In this document: in pieces, positions 41,661 to 49,555 of the stretch
Layout: every line of letters begins with the position of its first letter
How positions within the stretch are numbered: position 1 is the first letter of the stretch
DNA from: an uncultured Collinsella sp.
GTDB lineage: Bacteria; Actinomycetota; Coriobacteriia; Coriobacteriales; Coriobacteriaceae
Reading direction: 5' to 3'
Assembly: GCA_900544995.1 (NCBI GenBank)
Contig: UQXC01000005.1
Span: 1 to 53,335 of the forward strand
DNA length: 53,335 nucleotides
Notes under the pieces: model-generated
Told to the model about the DNA's origin: nothing
The model's database searches: none
What the model saw: only the letters and a program-made list of their open reading frames with translations
Position numbers and translations under genes: made by a program

Positions 41661-41894
41661 ATGAACACGATGGTCGAAGTTGCTGACAAGGCTTGGAACT
41701 GGGCTTTTTGCCGGGCGATCCGCGCTCGCCAGCATGCCAAGGAGCTGTTGCGGGAGGAGAGCGCGCAGGGTACCACCGAGTACGCCATTTTGGTGGGCGT
41801 GCTTGTGGTGATCGCGATTATTGCCATCGTTGCATTTAAAGGCAAGGTCCAAGATCTATGGAACGCTATCAGCGAGGGCATCAACAGCCTGTAG
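41661..41894 (+). CDS. flp: Flp-type major pilin
   Basis: A 77-residue Flp/type IVb prepilin. A basic leader of about 36 residues ends at EESAQG, followed by TTEYAILVGVLVVIAIIAIV. The Gly before TTEY marks the prepilin cleavage point, and the Glu-Tyr pair is the Flp hallmark. The mature pilin is about 40 residues. GGGAGG is five bases before the ATG. No prepilin peptidase gene is in the window, so the processing enzyme must lie elsewhere. Confidence 0.93.
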   Translation: MNTMVEVADKAWNWAFCRAIRARQHAKELLREESAQGTTEYAILVGVLVVIAIIAIVAFKGKVQDLWNAISEGINSL

Positions 41895-42421
41895 AGGGCG
41901 AGCGCCCCATCGGGGTACTGCTGGTGTTTGCTTGCCTGACCGTGGCGATAGCGGCGGTGCTTTGGGGGCTTAACGCCGCGCGGCAGCAGCGTCCTGGGGC
42001 CGCCTTCGATTCGGGCTCAGATTCGGCGGTGGCGTCTCAAAAAGATGAGATGCGAGATGCGGACGATTCGGATGTCGCTGTCACGGCGCAAACCTTTCTG
42101 CGGACGCTCGACAAGCGGTCTGGCACTGCGACGGATTCACCTGAGGACAACGCGATTACGGTCCGGCTTGCATGGTCCGAGGACCGACCGATGACCGAGG
42201 CAGCGGCGGATATGTTACGCGCCTACCGCGAGGTGCCAACGGCCCAGCTCGCCCTGAGCGGCTATCTCGATATTAAGGGCAACGTATGGGGCGCCATCGT
42301 GCGCGATGGGCGCGGCTGGGTCGATATGGTGACGGTTGCCGCGGATGCTGGCGATGCTTCGTGTCGTCTGCGCGCCGTGCGTCTGGTCCCGCAAACAATA
42401 AGCTCAACGGAGGGATCGTGA
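41858..42421 (+). CDS. Tad-cluster membrane-anchored hypothetical protein
   Basis: A 187-residue protein with one N-terminal membrane segment (IGVLLVFACLTVAIAAVLWG, about 18-37) and an outside domain with no recognised fold (AQTFLRTLDKRSG; ITVRLAWSEDRPMTEAAADM; WGAIVRDGRGWVDMVTVAAD). It overlaps flp by 37 bases, and the start has only a weak AAGG site, so it depends on flp translation. By position it may be a pilus accessory or minor subunit. Confidence 0.75.
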   Translation: MERYQRGHQQPVEGERPIGVLLVFACLTVAIAAVLWGLNAARQQRPGAAFDSGSDSAVASQKDEMRDADDSDVAVTAQTFLRTLDKRSGTATDSPEDNAITVRLAWSEDRPMTEAAADMLRAYREVPTAQLALSGYLDIKGNVWGAIVRDGRGWVDMVTVAADAGDASCRLRAVRLVPQTISSTEGS

Positions 42422-42422
42422 A

Positions 42423-42641
42423 ATGCATGGCGTTCTGCGTGAAGAGGTTGCCCAAGCGACTGTGGAATACGCCATCGTTACAGTGGCGCTGTTATCGATC
42501 GTGCTGGCGATCGCGGGGCTTTGGCGTGCTGGCACCGATGGGCGCTTGGCGGCGCTGGTTGAGCGGGCGGCATCCCATGGCGTTGCCTCGACGTCGGTTA
42601 TCGACGCCGCTGCGGGCGCTAAGGACATCGCGTTGTATTGA
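42423..42641 (+). CDS. Second Flp/TadE-like small pilin
   Basis: A 72-residue protein. The start REEVAQATVEYAIVTVALLS has the Thr-Val-Glu-Tyr core of type IVb pilin-like proteins after a very short leader (8-10 residues), and a 30-residue tail follows. It differs clearly from flp, so it is likely a minor pilin. GGAGG lies 10 bases before the ATG, longer than usual. Confidence 0.78.
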   Translation: MHGVLREEVAQATVEYAIVTVALLSIVLAIAGLWRAGTDGRLAALVERAASHGVASTSVIDAAAGAKDIALY

Positions 42642-43113
42642 TATCGCGCGCGAGGACCGGGCGCAGTCTACGGTCGAGGCCGCTTTTTTGCTGCCGACGT
42701 TTCTGACGCTCATCCTTCTCGCACTGCAACCAGTGTGCCTGCTCTATACGCGCGCGGTCATGGAGTCTGCCGCCGCCGAGACCGCGCGGCTCATGACCAC
42801 GACGACGGCGGAGGACGACGATCTTAAGGAGTTCACCCGCCGCCGGCTTGCCGCAGTGCCCAACGTTTCGATCTTTCATGCCGGCGGGCCGTTGTCGTGG
42901 GATATCGAGCTTGGCCGGGCCGGTGCGGGTGGCGTCTCGGCCGTGTCCGTTTCCGGCGAGGTCAGGCCGTTGCCTGTGATCGGTGCGTTTGCGCAGGCTA
43001 TGGGTGGTACCGCCGAGGGCGGCTACGTTGAGCTCAAGGTCGATGTCTCGTATCAATCGCGTCCCGAATGGCTGGAGGGAGATTATGATTCGTGGATTGC
43101 TGCATGGGATTAA
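42577..43113 (+). CDS. tadE: TadE-like pseudopilin
   Basis: A 178-residue protein with basic leader, then EDRAQSTVEAAFLLPTFLTL and LILLALQPVCLLY, the TadE pattern, and an outside domain (SVSGEVRPLPVIGAFAQAMG). The start is uncertain. ATG 42577 gives a 28-residue leader and a 65-base overlap with the previous gene, with only GGGCGG before it. A non-standard start near 42637, at the previous stop, is possible. TadE-type pseudopilins are cleaved by the same peptidase and help start pilus assembly. Confidence 0.8.
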   Translation: MALPRRRLSTPLRALRTSRCIDIAREDRAQSTVEAAFLLPTFLTLILLALQPVCLLYTRAVMESAAAETARLMTTTTAEDDDLKEFTRRRLAAVPNVSIFHAGGPLSWDIELGRAGAGGVSAVSVSGEVRPLPVIGAFAQAMGGTAEGGYVELKVDVSYQSRPEWLEGDYDSWIAAWD

Positions 43114-45238
43114 GCGTTTCTGGTCTAGATGCGTTTTGACGCGCCGTCCGAGCTGCCATCGCAAACGAGGCGGCTTTATGGGCCGCGCCGGTGTCGATCT
43201 GTTTATCGAAGACGGTGCCTACACCACGCTTTCTTCTGCCGTGGTCATCCTAGTGGTGCTCACGTTGTTGTTTTCGTCGACCGCGGCGATATGGAGCATG
43301 TCGCGTGCCGGGGATACCCAGGTGGCGGCCGATAGCGGCGCGCTGGCGGGTGCCAACGTAGTGTCGTCCTATCACACGGCTGCCACGGTGGTTGATGCGA
43401 GCATCTTGAGTCTGGGGCTGGCGGGGTTTGCCACAATCGGGACGGGCCTGGTCGCCATCCTCATCCCAGGTGCCGAACCAGTTGCCGGCAATATGGTCGA
43501 CACCGGGATTGAGATCATTAAAACGCGCAACAAGTTTGCCAAAAGCGCATCGGAAGGCTTACAGAAAATCGAGACGGCTCTGCCATATCTGATCGCCGCG
43601 CGTGCCACGCAGGCGGTGTCGGCGCAGGATACCGATAGTGTGGCCTATACCGGTACGGCGCTTGCCGTGCCCAGGACATCCGAATCGGACTTCGCTGCGC
43701 TCAAAGGGTCAGAGATCTCGACCGATACCATTAAAGACACATCAGATGATTTAGAGCGTGCGGCCGAGGAGCTGCGGAAGGCTTCTGAGGACACGGCGAA
43801 GGCTAAAGAGCGCGCTTGGCTGGCGGATTGTGGCGGGTCGGACGAGAGTTCGATTGGCAAGTACTCGTGTATGTGGGAGCGTGCGAAAAAACTAGCAGAA
43901 CTATCTGACAGCCAGAACCGTCATGAAAAGTCGAGCATCACATGGGAGCCGCAAATAGCGCTCGATCGCGCGAAAACCTATTACCGACAGCGCTTGGCGA
44001 ATGAAAAACCTCAGGGATCGAGCGTCGAGATGAAAGCGCAGTCAGCCGCTCGAAAAGCGTTCTATGCCTATGCGATTGAAGAGGTCGATCGAGCATACAT
44101 AAAAGATGATGGCGAACGGTTTTCTGCCTATATCCCACTATTGCCGCGTGTCCCAAACGAGGTGCGGCCGACCGAACTTTACACCGATGCCGCATGGCCT
44201 GTAAGCAACAACGACGGCAGAACATACCTGCATTATGGAGTCGAATGCCCCGTCTATCAGAAAGGGACTCCGAGTGGGCTGGCATCTGTTGCTGATTATG
44301 ATGGTCGTGATACATGCGAAGCGTGCGGCTTCGGCGTGGTTACGCTTGGAAGCGCCCTCATGCCGCCATCGTTCATCGAAAACGGCTTCGAGTACCACTT
44401 TGACAAGTTCAAAGAGGCTCTGGAAGACTACGTCGACTGCCGCAACAAAGAACTCGAACTTGAGCGTCAGGCCGAGGATGAGGCCGGCCGTGCGGGCAAT
44501 GCGTTTGACCAGGCCATTAAAGCGCTTTCGGGCAAGCGTCCGCGTATCGCTCCGCCCGGTCGCAACGGCGTGGTTGCCTTTGCGGCTTCGGGTGCCATCT
44601 CGAGCCCCGATGAGCTCAACTCTTCGTTTAACACGGCAGTCAGGCTTGGCGATCGCGGTGCTATCTCTGCCGCGGTGCTGGCGCCCGATGAGGCGACGGC
44701 GCAAAACAACGTGCTTTCGCGATTTTTCTCGACATTGAAGGAACGCTCGGGCGGCGTTGCCGGCGTGCTCGACGGCGTCATGGATGTTTGGGGACGGCTG
44801 CTCGTGGGATACGGTGATATCCAAGGTTCGGCCGACGAACTTATGGACGAGATGATTAAAGACCTAGGAGGGGGCAGCGGTGCGTTGGGCTCCATTGCAT
44901 CGTGGCTCGGCGATACCGTTTCGGCGTCCGTGGCGGCGCTGGGTTTGGAACCGTGCGACTTGCGCCTGCGAAAGCCGGTGCTGACCGATTCCGCCAACGT
45001 CATTAAGAGTCCGGGGTCTGACATTGCTGGTCTCTCTCAAGCGCAAGACAAACTGCGAAGTATTCCGTTGGGCGTGACCGATCCCAAGGCGCTTTGCGAG
45101 GCGTTGGAATATCAAGTCGAACGCACCATTAGCGGTACGGTGTTCACGCTTGCGGAGATTCCTCTGCCCGGCGGCGGCTCCATCCCACTCACCGTCGATG
45201 TCGCGACACTGGTTGGCGCTCTGGGCGGTGGGTCGTAA
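43085..45238 (+). CDS. TadG-like pilus-associated surface protein
   Basis: A 717-residue protein with a basic start, then one membrane segment (LSSAVVILVVLTLLFSSTAA, about 49-68) followed by QVAADSGALAGANVV, the common Tad/TadG opening. The rest is outside. The middle (about residues 190-400) is charged and coiled-coil-like (DDLERAAEELRKASEDTAKA) and its codons are clearly AT-richer than the flanks. Two Cys pairs (CEACG; CGG...C) may form disulfides. ATG 43085 follows GGAGGGAG. It overlaps tadE by 29 bases and is followed by a second TadE-like gene. Proposed role: adhesin or pilus-anchoring component. Confidence 0.8.
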   Translation: MIRGLLHGIKRFWSRCVLTRRPSCHRKRGGFMGRAGVDLFIEDGAYTTLSSAVVILVVLTLLFSSTAAIWSMSRAGDTQVAADSGALAGANVVSSYHTAATVVDASILSLGLAGFATIGTGLVAILIPGAEPVAGNMVDTGIEIIKTRNKFAKSASEGLQKIETALPYLIAARATQAVSAQDTDSVAYTGTALAVPRTSESDFAALKGSEISTDTIKDTSDDLERAAEELRKASEDTAKAKERAWLADCGGSDESSIGKYSCMWERAKKLAELSDSQNRHEKSSITWEPQIALDRAKTYYRQRLANEKPQGSSVEMKAQSAARKAFYAYAIEEVDRAYIKDDGERFSAYIPLLPRVPNEVRPTELYTDAAWPVSNNDGRTYLHYGVECPVYQKGTPSGLASVADYDGRDTCEACGFGVVTLGSALMPPSFIENGFEYHFDKFKEALEDYVDCRNKELELERQAEDEAGRAGNAFDQAIKALSGKRPRIAPPGRNGVVAFAASGAISSPDELNSSFNTAVRLGDRGAISAAVLAPDEATAQNNVLSRFFSTLKERSGGVAGVLDGVMDVWGRLLVGYGDIQGSADELMDEMIKDLGGGSGALGSIASWLGDTVSASVAALGLEPCDLRLRKPVLTDSANVIKSPGSDIAGLSQAQDKLRSIPLGVTDPKALCEALEYQVERTISGTVFTLAEIPLPGGGSIPLTVDVATLVGALGGGS

Positions 45239-45714
45239 TGAGTATTCGCATGCGTCTGCGTGAGGAGCGCGCCCAAGCGACGGTGGAGATGGCAGTGGTT
45301 ACGCCCGTTTTGCTGGTGCTGGCACTCATCGTGTACAACGTCATGATCTTTGCCGGCGCTGTCGCGCGCTTCGACCGCGTGGTGCCCGACATCGTGCTGG
45401 CGCACGCTGTGGCGCCGGGCGGGGAGGGTGACGAGAGCTCTGCCGATGCCTCGGCGACGGTTCAGACTCAAATTCTGAATGCCATGGAAGGCTATGACTT
45501 GCAGATCGAAGTGTCGAGCGAGCAAGGCGCGGAGGCATCGGATGGTGGCCTGCTCTCCCTATCCGGTACGTTTAGGACCTACACCTGCACCATGCACTAT
45601 GAGCCGTGGCCGACTTCTCTCAGCATCGCTGGCGTTCCGCTGGGGGCGCCGACAACGTTGTCGCACGAGCGTGTGGTGACGGTCGATCCATGGCGTCCGG
45701 GGGTGGTCATGTGA
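45238..45714 (+). CDS. Second TadE-like pseudopilin
   Basis: A 158-residue protein with leader RLREERAQATVEMAVVTPVL, then LLVLALIVYNVMIFAGA: another TadE-type N-terminus with Thr-Val-Glu. The C-terminal region (GFYDLQ-like beta segments, LSLSGTFRTYTCTMHYEPW) is outside. The ATG at 45238 shares a base with the upstream stop (TAATG). A GTGA overlap leads into the DUF192 gene. Confidence 0.85.
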   Translation: MSIRMRLREERAQATVEMAVVTPVLLVLALIVYNVMIFAGAVARFDRVVPDIVLAHAVAPGGEGDESSADASATVQTQILNAMEGYDLQIEVSSEQGAEASDGGLLSLSGTFRTYTCTMHYEPWPTSLSIAGVPLGAPTTLSHERVVTVDPWRPGVVM

Positions 45715-46070
45715 CCGCGGTCTCGTCCTACATCGCCTACGCGCGGGCACTCAATAGGCTGGGTTGGACGCCGGCCGAGTTTGTGGTGGCGGAGTCGTTT
45801 GTCGTGCGCCTGCGCGGCATGCTGGGACGGCGTCCGGTTGCCGCCAACGGCCTGCCGCTCGTCATGGCGTTTCCACGCTGCTCTTCGGTCCATACGTGTT
45901 TTATGGTCTATCCCATCGACATCGCCTTCATCGATGCACGCGGCAATATCCTCGCGCGCTACGAAAACGTATGTCCCTGGTGTATGCGCTCCTGCCCCGG
46001 CGCCTGGGCGGTATTGGAACGCCCTTCAATCCTCGCTACACCTCCCGCCCTCCAACAAGTGCCGGCGTAA
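45711..46070 (+). CDS. DUF192-domain protein
   Basis: A 119-residue protein with the DUF192 pattern: FVVRLRGMLGRRPVAANGLP, SSVHTCFMVYPIDIAFIDAR, NILARYENVCPW. It has no signal peptide, although many DUF192 proteins are exported. The GTG start overlaps the previous stop (GTGA). DUF192 genes are often found at the end of tad clusters with unknown function. It appears to be the last gene of this cluster. Confidence 0.85.
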   Translation: MTAVSSYIAYARALNRLGWTPAEFVVAESFVVRLRGMLGRRPVAANGLPLVMAFPRCSSVHTCFMVYPIDIAFIDARGNILARYENVCPWCMRSCPGAWAVLERPSILATPPALQQVPA

Positions 46071-46129
46071 GAGATTGGCGACAGCGGACTTTCGTCATAC
46101 GAAATTGGGTAAGATGGAGGAGAAGGTGC

Positions 46130-46395
46130 ATGGATGTTGAGATCCATCCGAACGCCAAAAAACACTTGACGGAAAAGCAGGTACTAGGTGCCTGGTTCGC
46201 GGTTACTGAGTGCATTCGCCGCGAGTCGGAGGACGAGCCGCCGAGATGGTTTGCCACTGGATGGCTTCCAGATGGTCGAAGTGTGGAACTTGTTCGGTCG
46301 AACTAATTCGTGGATGGCTCATTATTCATGCCCTGTCTCCGGTTCAGAAGAAATTCTGGCAAGAGATCGAGCGAGCTCGGCAGAGGGGTCGATGA
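46130..46395 (+). pseudogene. Toxin gene of a TA pair (BrnT/DUF4258-like), frameshifted
   Basis: From ATG 46130 (after GGAGGAGAAGG) the protein reads MDVEIHPNAKKHLTEKQV, then FATGWLPDGRSVELVRSN and stops at 46304. The expected C-terminus continues in another frame: ELIRGWLIIHALSPVQKKFW, QEIERARQR, ending with TGA at 46393-46395. That stop overlaps the antitoxin start, as it should in an intact pair. One base appears to be missing between about 46285 and 46306. The intact product would be about 88 residues. Whether the short 58-residue form has any activity is unknown. Sequencing error is an alternative. Confidence 0.75.
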
Positions 46396-46679
46396 TGGGC
46401 AAGACGTATACGGCCGCTAATGGTCAGGTTGTAACGGATGAAATGATTGACGCGTGGTGCGAGTCGTACGAGCGCGGAGAGTTTCCGGATGGCGAACACA
46501 CCGTTGGTGGGATCGTGCATGGACGGCCCCCGCTCTCAGGTGAGGGGACGGCAACGCTGTCGGTCAAGATTCCTCTGGGAATGAAGGAGGCCATTCGTCG
46601 ACGGGCGGCTGCCGAGGGGATGACGCCAAGTGAGTTTGCCCGTGCGGCTCTGAGTGAAAAACTTCTTGCTGCCGGCTGA
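46395..46679 (+). CDS. Ribbon-helix-helix antitoxin
   Basis: A 94-residue protein. The N-terminal half (TAANGQVVTDEMIDAWCESY, ERGEFPDGEHTVGGIVHGRP) is the toxin-contacting type common in actinobacteria. The C-terminal CopG-like domain has TLSVKIPLGMKEAIRRRAAA and GMTPSEFARAALSEKL. GAGGGG lies six bases before ATG 46395; the ATG just upstream (46392) is an alternative. It remains intact while the toxin upstream is broken. Confidence 0.85.
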   Translation: MGKTYTAANGQVVTDEMIDAWCESYERGEFPDGEHTVGGIVHGRPPLSGEGTATLSVKIPLGMKEAIRRRAAAEGMTPSEFARAALSEKLLAAG

Positions 46680-46724
46680 TGCCTCTGACGTGCCGATTTA
46701 TAGAACCGAGGCTGTGCTCAAAAA

Positions 46725-46770
46725 CTTTTTTAAAATTCTCGGTTGACCGGAACGCGTCCTTGGTTATACT
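46725..46770 (+). promoter_or_regulatory. tRNA-Phe promoter with upstream element
   Basis: TTGACC (46743-46748) is 16 bases from TATACT (46765-46770). An AT-rich aaacttttttaaaattc lies directly upstream, similar to the segment before the tRNA-Leu promoter. Confidence 0.82.
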
Positions 46771-46802
46771 AATCAAGCCTTGAAACAAGGCACACCTCAA
46801 AT

Positions 46803-46857
<55 letters not shown>

Positions 46858-46875
<18 letters not shown>

Positions 46876-47106
46876 CCTTGAATTGACTAGGACCTCTGCA
46901 AAGGGGTCCTTTTCTTTTATACAGCCCCCACATGGAATCGAACCCCGTGAGGGCGCGGAGCTGAGTAAACGCGTAAGCGTTTGCCAGCGCAGCTCGCAAG
47001 GCGCGTAAGCGCCGCAGCGGTCCGTCCGCGCAGCGCGCGGACGCGATTCCCTTCCCCGCCACCTTGAATTGACTAGGACCTCTGCAAAGGGGTCCTTTTC
47101 TTTTAT
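46858..47106 (+). repeat. Perfect 63-bp direct repeat of the tRNA-Phe 3' end plus terminator
   Basis: 46858-46920 and 47044-47106 are identical over 63 bases. The repeat runs from the T loop of tRNA-Phe through the acceptor end and the terminator (aggacc/ggtcct, then TTTTCTTTTA). The 123 bases between them are a folded GC-rich insert (46921-47043). The layout looks like attL/attR of a small integrated or excised unit. Confidence 0.92.
46921..47043 (-). other. Inverted T-arm element with GC hairpins, downstream of tRNA-Phe
   Basis: On the minus strand it contains GGGGTTCGATTCC (46934-46946), identical to 13 bases of the adjacent tRNA-Phe T arm. It is followed (plus-strand order) by hairpins aaacgc-gtaa-gcgttt, ggcgc-gtaa-gcgcc and gtccgcgc-agc-gcgcggac. 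Two of the loops are GTAA, a GNRA-type tetraloop. No protein is encoded. Confidence 0.7.
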
Positions 47107-47116
47107 CGAGGGCTCT

Positions 47117-47350
47117 GCGGAAATTGCGTCCCGGAATTTGGCTTCAGAGTGGGATGCGTTTTCCGCTTTGATGTCGCTTGGGAAAGCGCGACCCGGAATC
47201 CGGCGTCAGAATGGGACGTGCTTTCCTTTTGCGGCCTTTGGCGGAAACTGCGTCCCAGATCTCGCGCTCAGAACGGGATGCATTTTCCGATTGAGGCCTC
47301 GAACGGAAAATGCATCCCAGTCTTTTGCGAAAAACGGGATGCGCTTTCCG
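47117..47350. repeat. Four-unit tandem array of palindromic repeats
   Basis: Units start at 47117, 47180, 47241 and 47304 (spacing 63, 61, 63). Each has an arm like cggaaaNtgcgtccc and, 18-20 bases on, its inverted partner gggatgcgttttccg. The units vary at several positions but conserve the arms. The array lies between the tRNA-Phe duplication and the GH5 gene; 47351-47539 shows nothing else that I recognise. Confidence 0.88.
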
Positions 47351-47539
47351 GCGCTTACTTCCGACGTGCGCGCACATCTCGGCGCACCATCTCGGGCCCG
47401 CCCAGACATTCCTCCCACTTTTGCGCCACTTTGTAGACCGTTCGGTCGCCTGTCTGCATGCGCGGGTATACTCAAATCGATAGATATGTCATGCAAGAGC
47501 GATGCGGGCTTAGCCCGTATGATTCAAAAGGGGGCAGTG

Positions 47540-48601
47540 ATGGAGAGGATACTCGGCGTTAATCTCTCTGGCTGGTTTATTCCCGAGCCTTGGGTGACCC
47601 CGTCGCTATACGCGGCGACCGGTGCATCCAACGCGGCCGAGCTGCAGGAGGCCATGGGCACCGCCGCCTATAACGAGCGCATGCGCCGTCATTACGAGAC
47701 GTTTGTGAGCGAGGACGATTTCCGCCGCATGGCGCAGATTGGCCTCAATGCCGTGCGTCTGCCGGTACCCTGGTATGCCTTTGGCTCACAGGAGTCCGAT
47801 GCCTCCTACATCTCGGTTGTCGATTACATCGACCGCGCGATTGAGTGGGCTGCCAAGTACAACATTCGCGTGCTGCTTGACCTGGCGACTGTGCCCGGTG
47901 GCCAGGGCGATTCCAACGATTCGCCCGCCACGCCGGAGGCTGTTGCCGAGTGGCATTCGTCCACTAACGGCCGCCATGTCGCACTCGACGTGCTCGAGCG
48001 CTTGGCCGAGCGTTACGGCGAGGCCGAGAGCCTGCTGGGCATTGAGCTGCTGGATACGCCGCAGATGAGTGTCCGCAAGAGTCTCTTTGCCATGACGGAT
48101 GGCATTCCGGCGCACTACCTGCGCAATTTCTATCGCGATGCCTACGAGCTCGTCCGTTCGTATATGCCCGAGGATAAGATCGTCGTCTTTTCGTCTTCGG
48201 GGCATCCCAGCGAGTGGAAGCATTTTATGCGCGGCGCCAAGTACAAGAACGTCTACATGGACCTTCACCTGTACCATTACCGCGACGAGTATGCGCTCGA
48301 TATCACGAGCCCCCGCGGGCTGACGACGGCGATTTCCCGTAACAAGCGCGAGCTTAAAGAAGCGATTTCGACTGGGTTCCCCGTGCTGGTGGGCGAATGG
48401 TCGGGCGCGGCGATCTTTGCCAACTCGTCGGTTACGCCCGAGGGCCGCAATGCCTACGAGCGCGTGTTTATCGCCAACCAGCTGGCTTCGTTTGCGCCGG
48501 CTGCCGGTTGGTTCTTCCAAACGTGGAAGACCGAGAAGCGCATTGCAGCATGGGACGCCCGCGCGGCGCTCGGTACGCTCGAGCGCGGCATGATTGAATA
48601 G
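47540..48601 (+). CDS. GH5-like glycosidase lacking the acid/base glutamate
   Basis: A 353-residue TIM-barrel protein resembling exo-beta-1,3-glucanases: GVNLSGWFIPEPWVTPSLYA at the start, LNAVRLPVPWYAF (strand-3 Arg), DLATVPGGQGD, DLHLYHYR (His243), nucleophile Glu286 in LVGEWSGA, and FFQTWKTE. The strand-4 motif, normally Asn-Glu-Pro, reads GIELLDTPQ (Asp172-Thr173). The acid/base Glu is therefore missing. There is no signal peptide, so it is cytoplasmic. I chose ATG 47540 after AAGGGGG; the frame runs upstream through the palindromic array but is not coding. Followed by rsmI at 6 bases. Confidence 0.88.
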   Translation: MERILGVNLSGWFIPEPWVTPSLYAATGASNAAELQEAMGTAAYNERMRRHYETFVSEDDFRRMAQIGLNAVRLPVPWYAFGSQESDASYISVVDYIDRAIEWAAKYNIRVLLDLATVPGGQGDSNDSPATPEAVAEWHSSTNGRHVALDVLERLAERYGEAESLLGIELLDTPQMSVRKSLFAMTDGIPAHYLRNFYRDAYELVRSYMPEDKIVVFSSSGHPSEWKHFMRGAKYKNVYMDLHLYHYRDEYALDITSPRGLTTAISRNKRELKEAISTGFPVLVGEWSGAAIFANSSVTPEGRNAYERVFIANQLASFAPAAGWFFQTWKTEKRIAAWDARAALGTLERGMIE

Positions 48602-48607
48602 GTTGAT

Positions 48608-49486
48608 ATGACGCAAAACAGCACCCATACGGGCAAACTCTATGTGGTCGGCACGCCCATCGGCAACCTGGGCGACCTGTCCCCGCGCGTTGGCGAGGCG
48701 TTTGCCGCCGCCGATGCCATCTGCTGCGAAGACACGCGTGTGACGTCAAAGCTGCTGATGCATCTGGGCATTTCCAAGCCGCTTGTCCGTTGCGACGAGA
48801 ATGTGATCGCCAGCCGCGCCGTCGGCCTGGTCGACCGTCTGCTGGCGGGGGAGACCCTCGCTTTTGCCTCGGACGCCGGCATGCCGAGTGTGTCCGATCC
48901 CGGACAGGCGCTGGTCGAGGCGGCGCGTGAGGCCGATGTGCCCGTTGAAGTTATTCCCGGGCCCTCTGCTTGCGTCACGGCGCTCGTTTCGTCCGGCATT
49001 CCCTGCGAGCATTTTTTCTTCGAGGGCTTTTTGGGCCGAAAGCACGGCGACCGCGTGCGCCGTTTACAGCGCCTTGCCGTGGTGCCCGGCGCACTCATCT
49101 TCTACGAGTCTCCACATCGCATCGTGGCGACGCTCGAGGCCGTGGCGGAGGTCTTTCCCCAGCGTGAGGTTGCCGTCTGCCGCGAACTCACCAAGCTGCA
49201 CGAGGAGGTCTTGCGCGGGCCCGCTGCTCAGCTTGCCGAGGAGCTGCGTGCTCGCGGCGAGGTAAAGGGCGAGATTGCGCTGGTCATCGCGCCGCCGAGC
49301 GAGGATGAGGAGGCCGGTATCGTGCCGGTTGGCGCCGCGGCAGCGGATCCCGACGAGGCCCTGCGCGAGGATATCCGCGCCGCGCTCGAGGAGGGGGAGC
49401 CCGCCTCTGCGGTGGCCAAGCGCCTGTCTCAGAAGTATTCGCGCCGCAAGCGCGATGTCTATGCCATGGTGCTCGATATGCAATAG
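48608..49486 (+). CDS. rsmI: 16S rRNA (cytidine-1402 2'-O) methyltransferase RsmI
   Basis: A 292-residue SAM-dependent enzyme methylating C1402 in the decoding site. Tetrapyrrole-methylase fold: LYVVGTPIGNLGDLSPR, AICCEDTRVTSKLLM, LAFASDAGMPSVSDPG, EVIPGPSACVTAL, FFFEGFLGRK, FYESPHRI and CRELTKLHEE. The C-terminal tail is the RsmI extension (AKRLSQKYSRRKRDVY). It starts 6 bases after the GH5 gene without a clear ribosome site, implying coupling to that gene. Confidence 0.95.
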   Translation: MTQNSTHTGKLYVVGTPIGNLGDLSPRVGEAFAAADAICCEDTRVTSKLLMHLGISKPLVRCDENVIASRAVGLVDRLLAGETLAFASDAGMPSVSDPGQALVEAAREADVPVEVIPGPSACVTALVSSGIPCEHFFFEGFLGRKHGDRVRRLQRLAVVPGALIFYESPHRIVATLEAVAEVFPQREVAVCRELTKLHEEVLRGPAAQLAEELRARGEVKGEIALVIAPPSEDEEAGIVPVGAAAADPDEALREDIRAALEEGEPASAVAKRLSQKYSRRKRDVYAMVLDMQ

Positions 49487-49555
49487 ATGGAGGATATCCA
49501 GCCCTTGCGCTAGAATCATCCCCTGTATGCAACGTTTTTCTGGAGGACAAACCCC

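Noticed and set aside
47117..47350. CRISPR array
   Set aside because: The units are palindromic with variable arms and no constant repeat alternating with unique spacers, and no cas genes are present.
47069..47539. Longer N-terminus for the GH5-like protein
   Set aside because: The extra 157 codons read through the palindromic repeat array and lack a ribosome site, while a strong one precedes the start at 47540.
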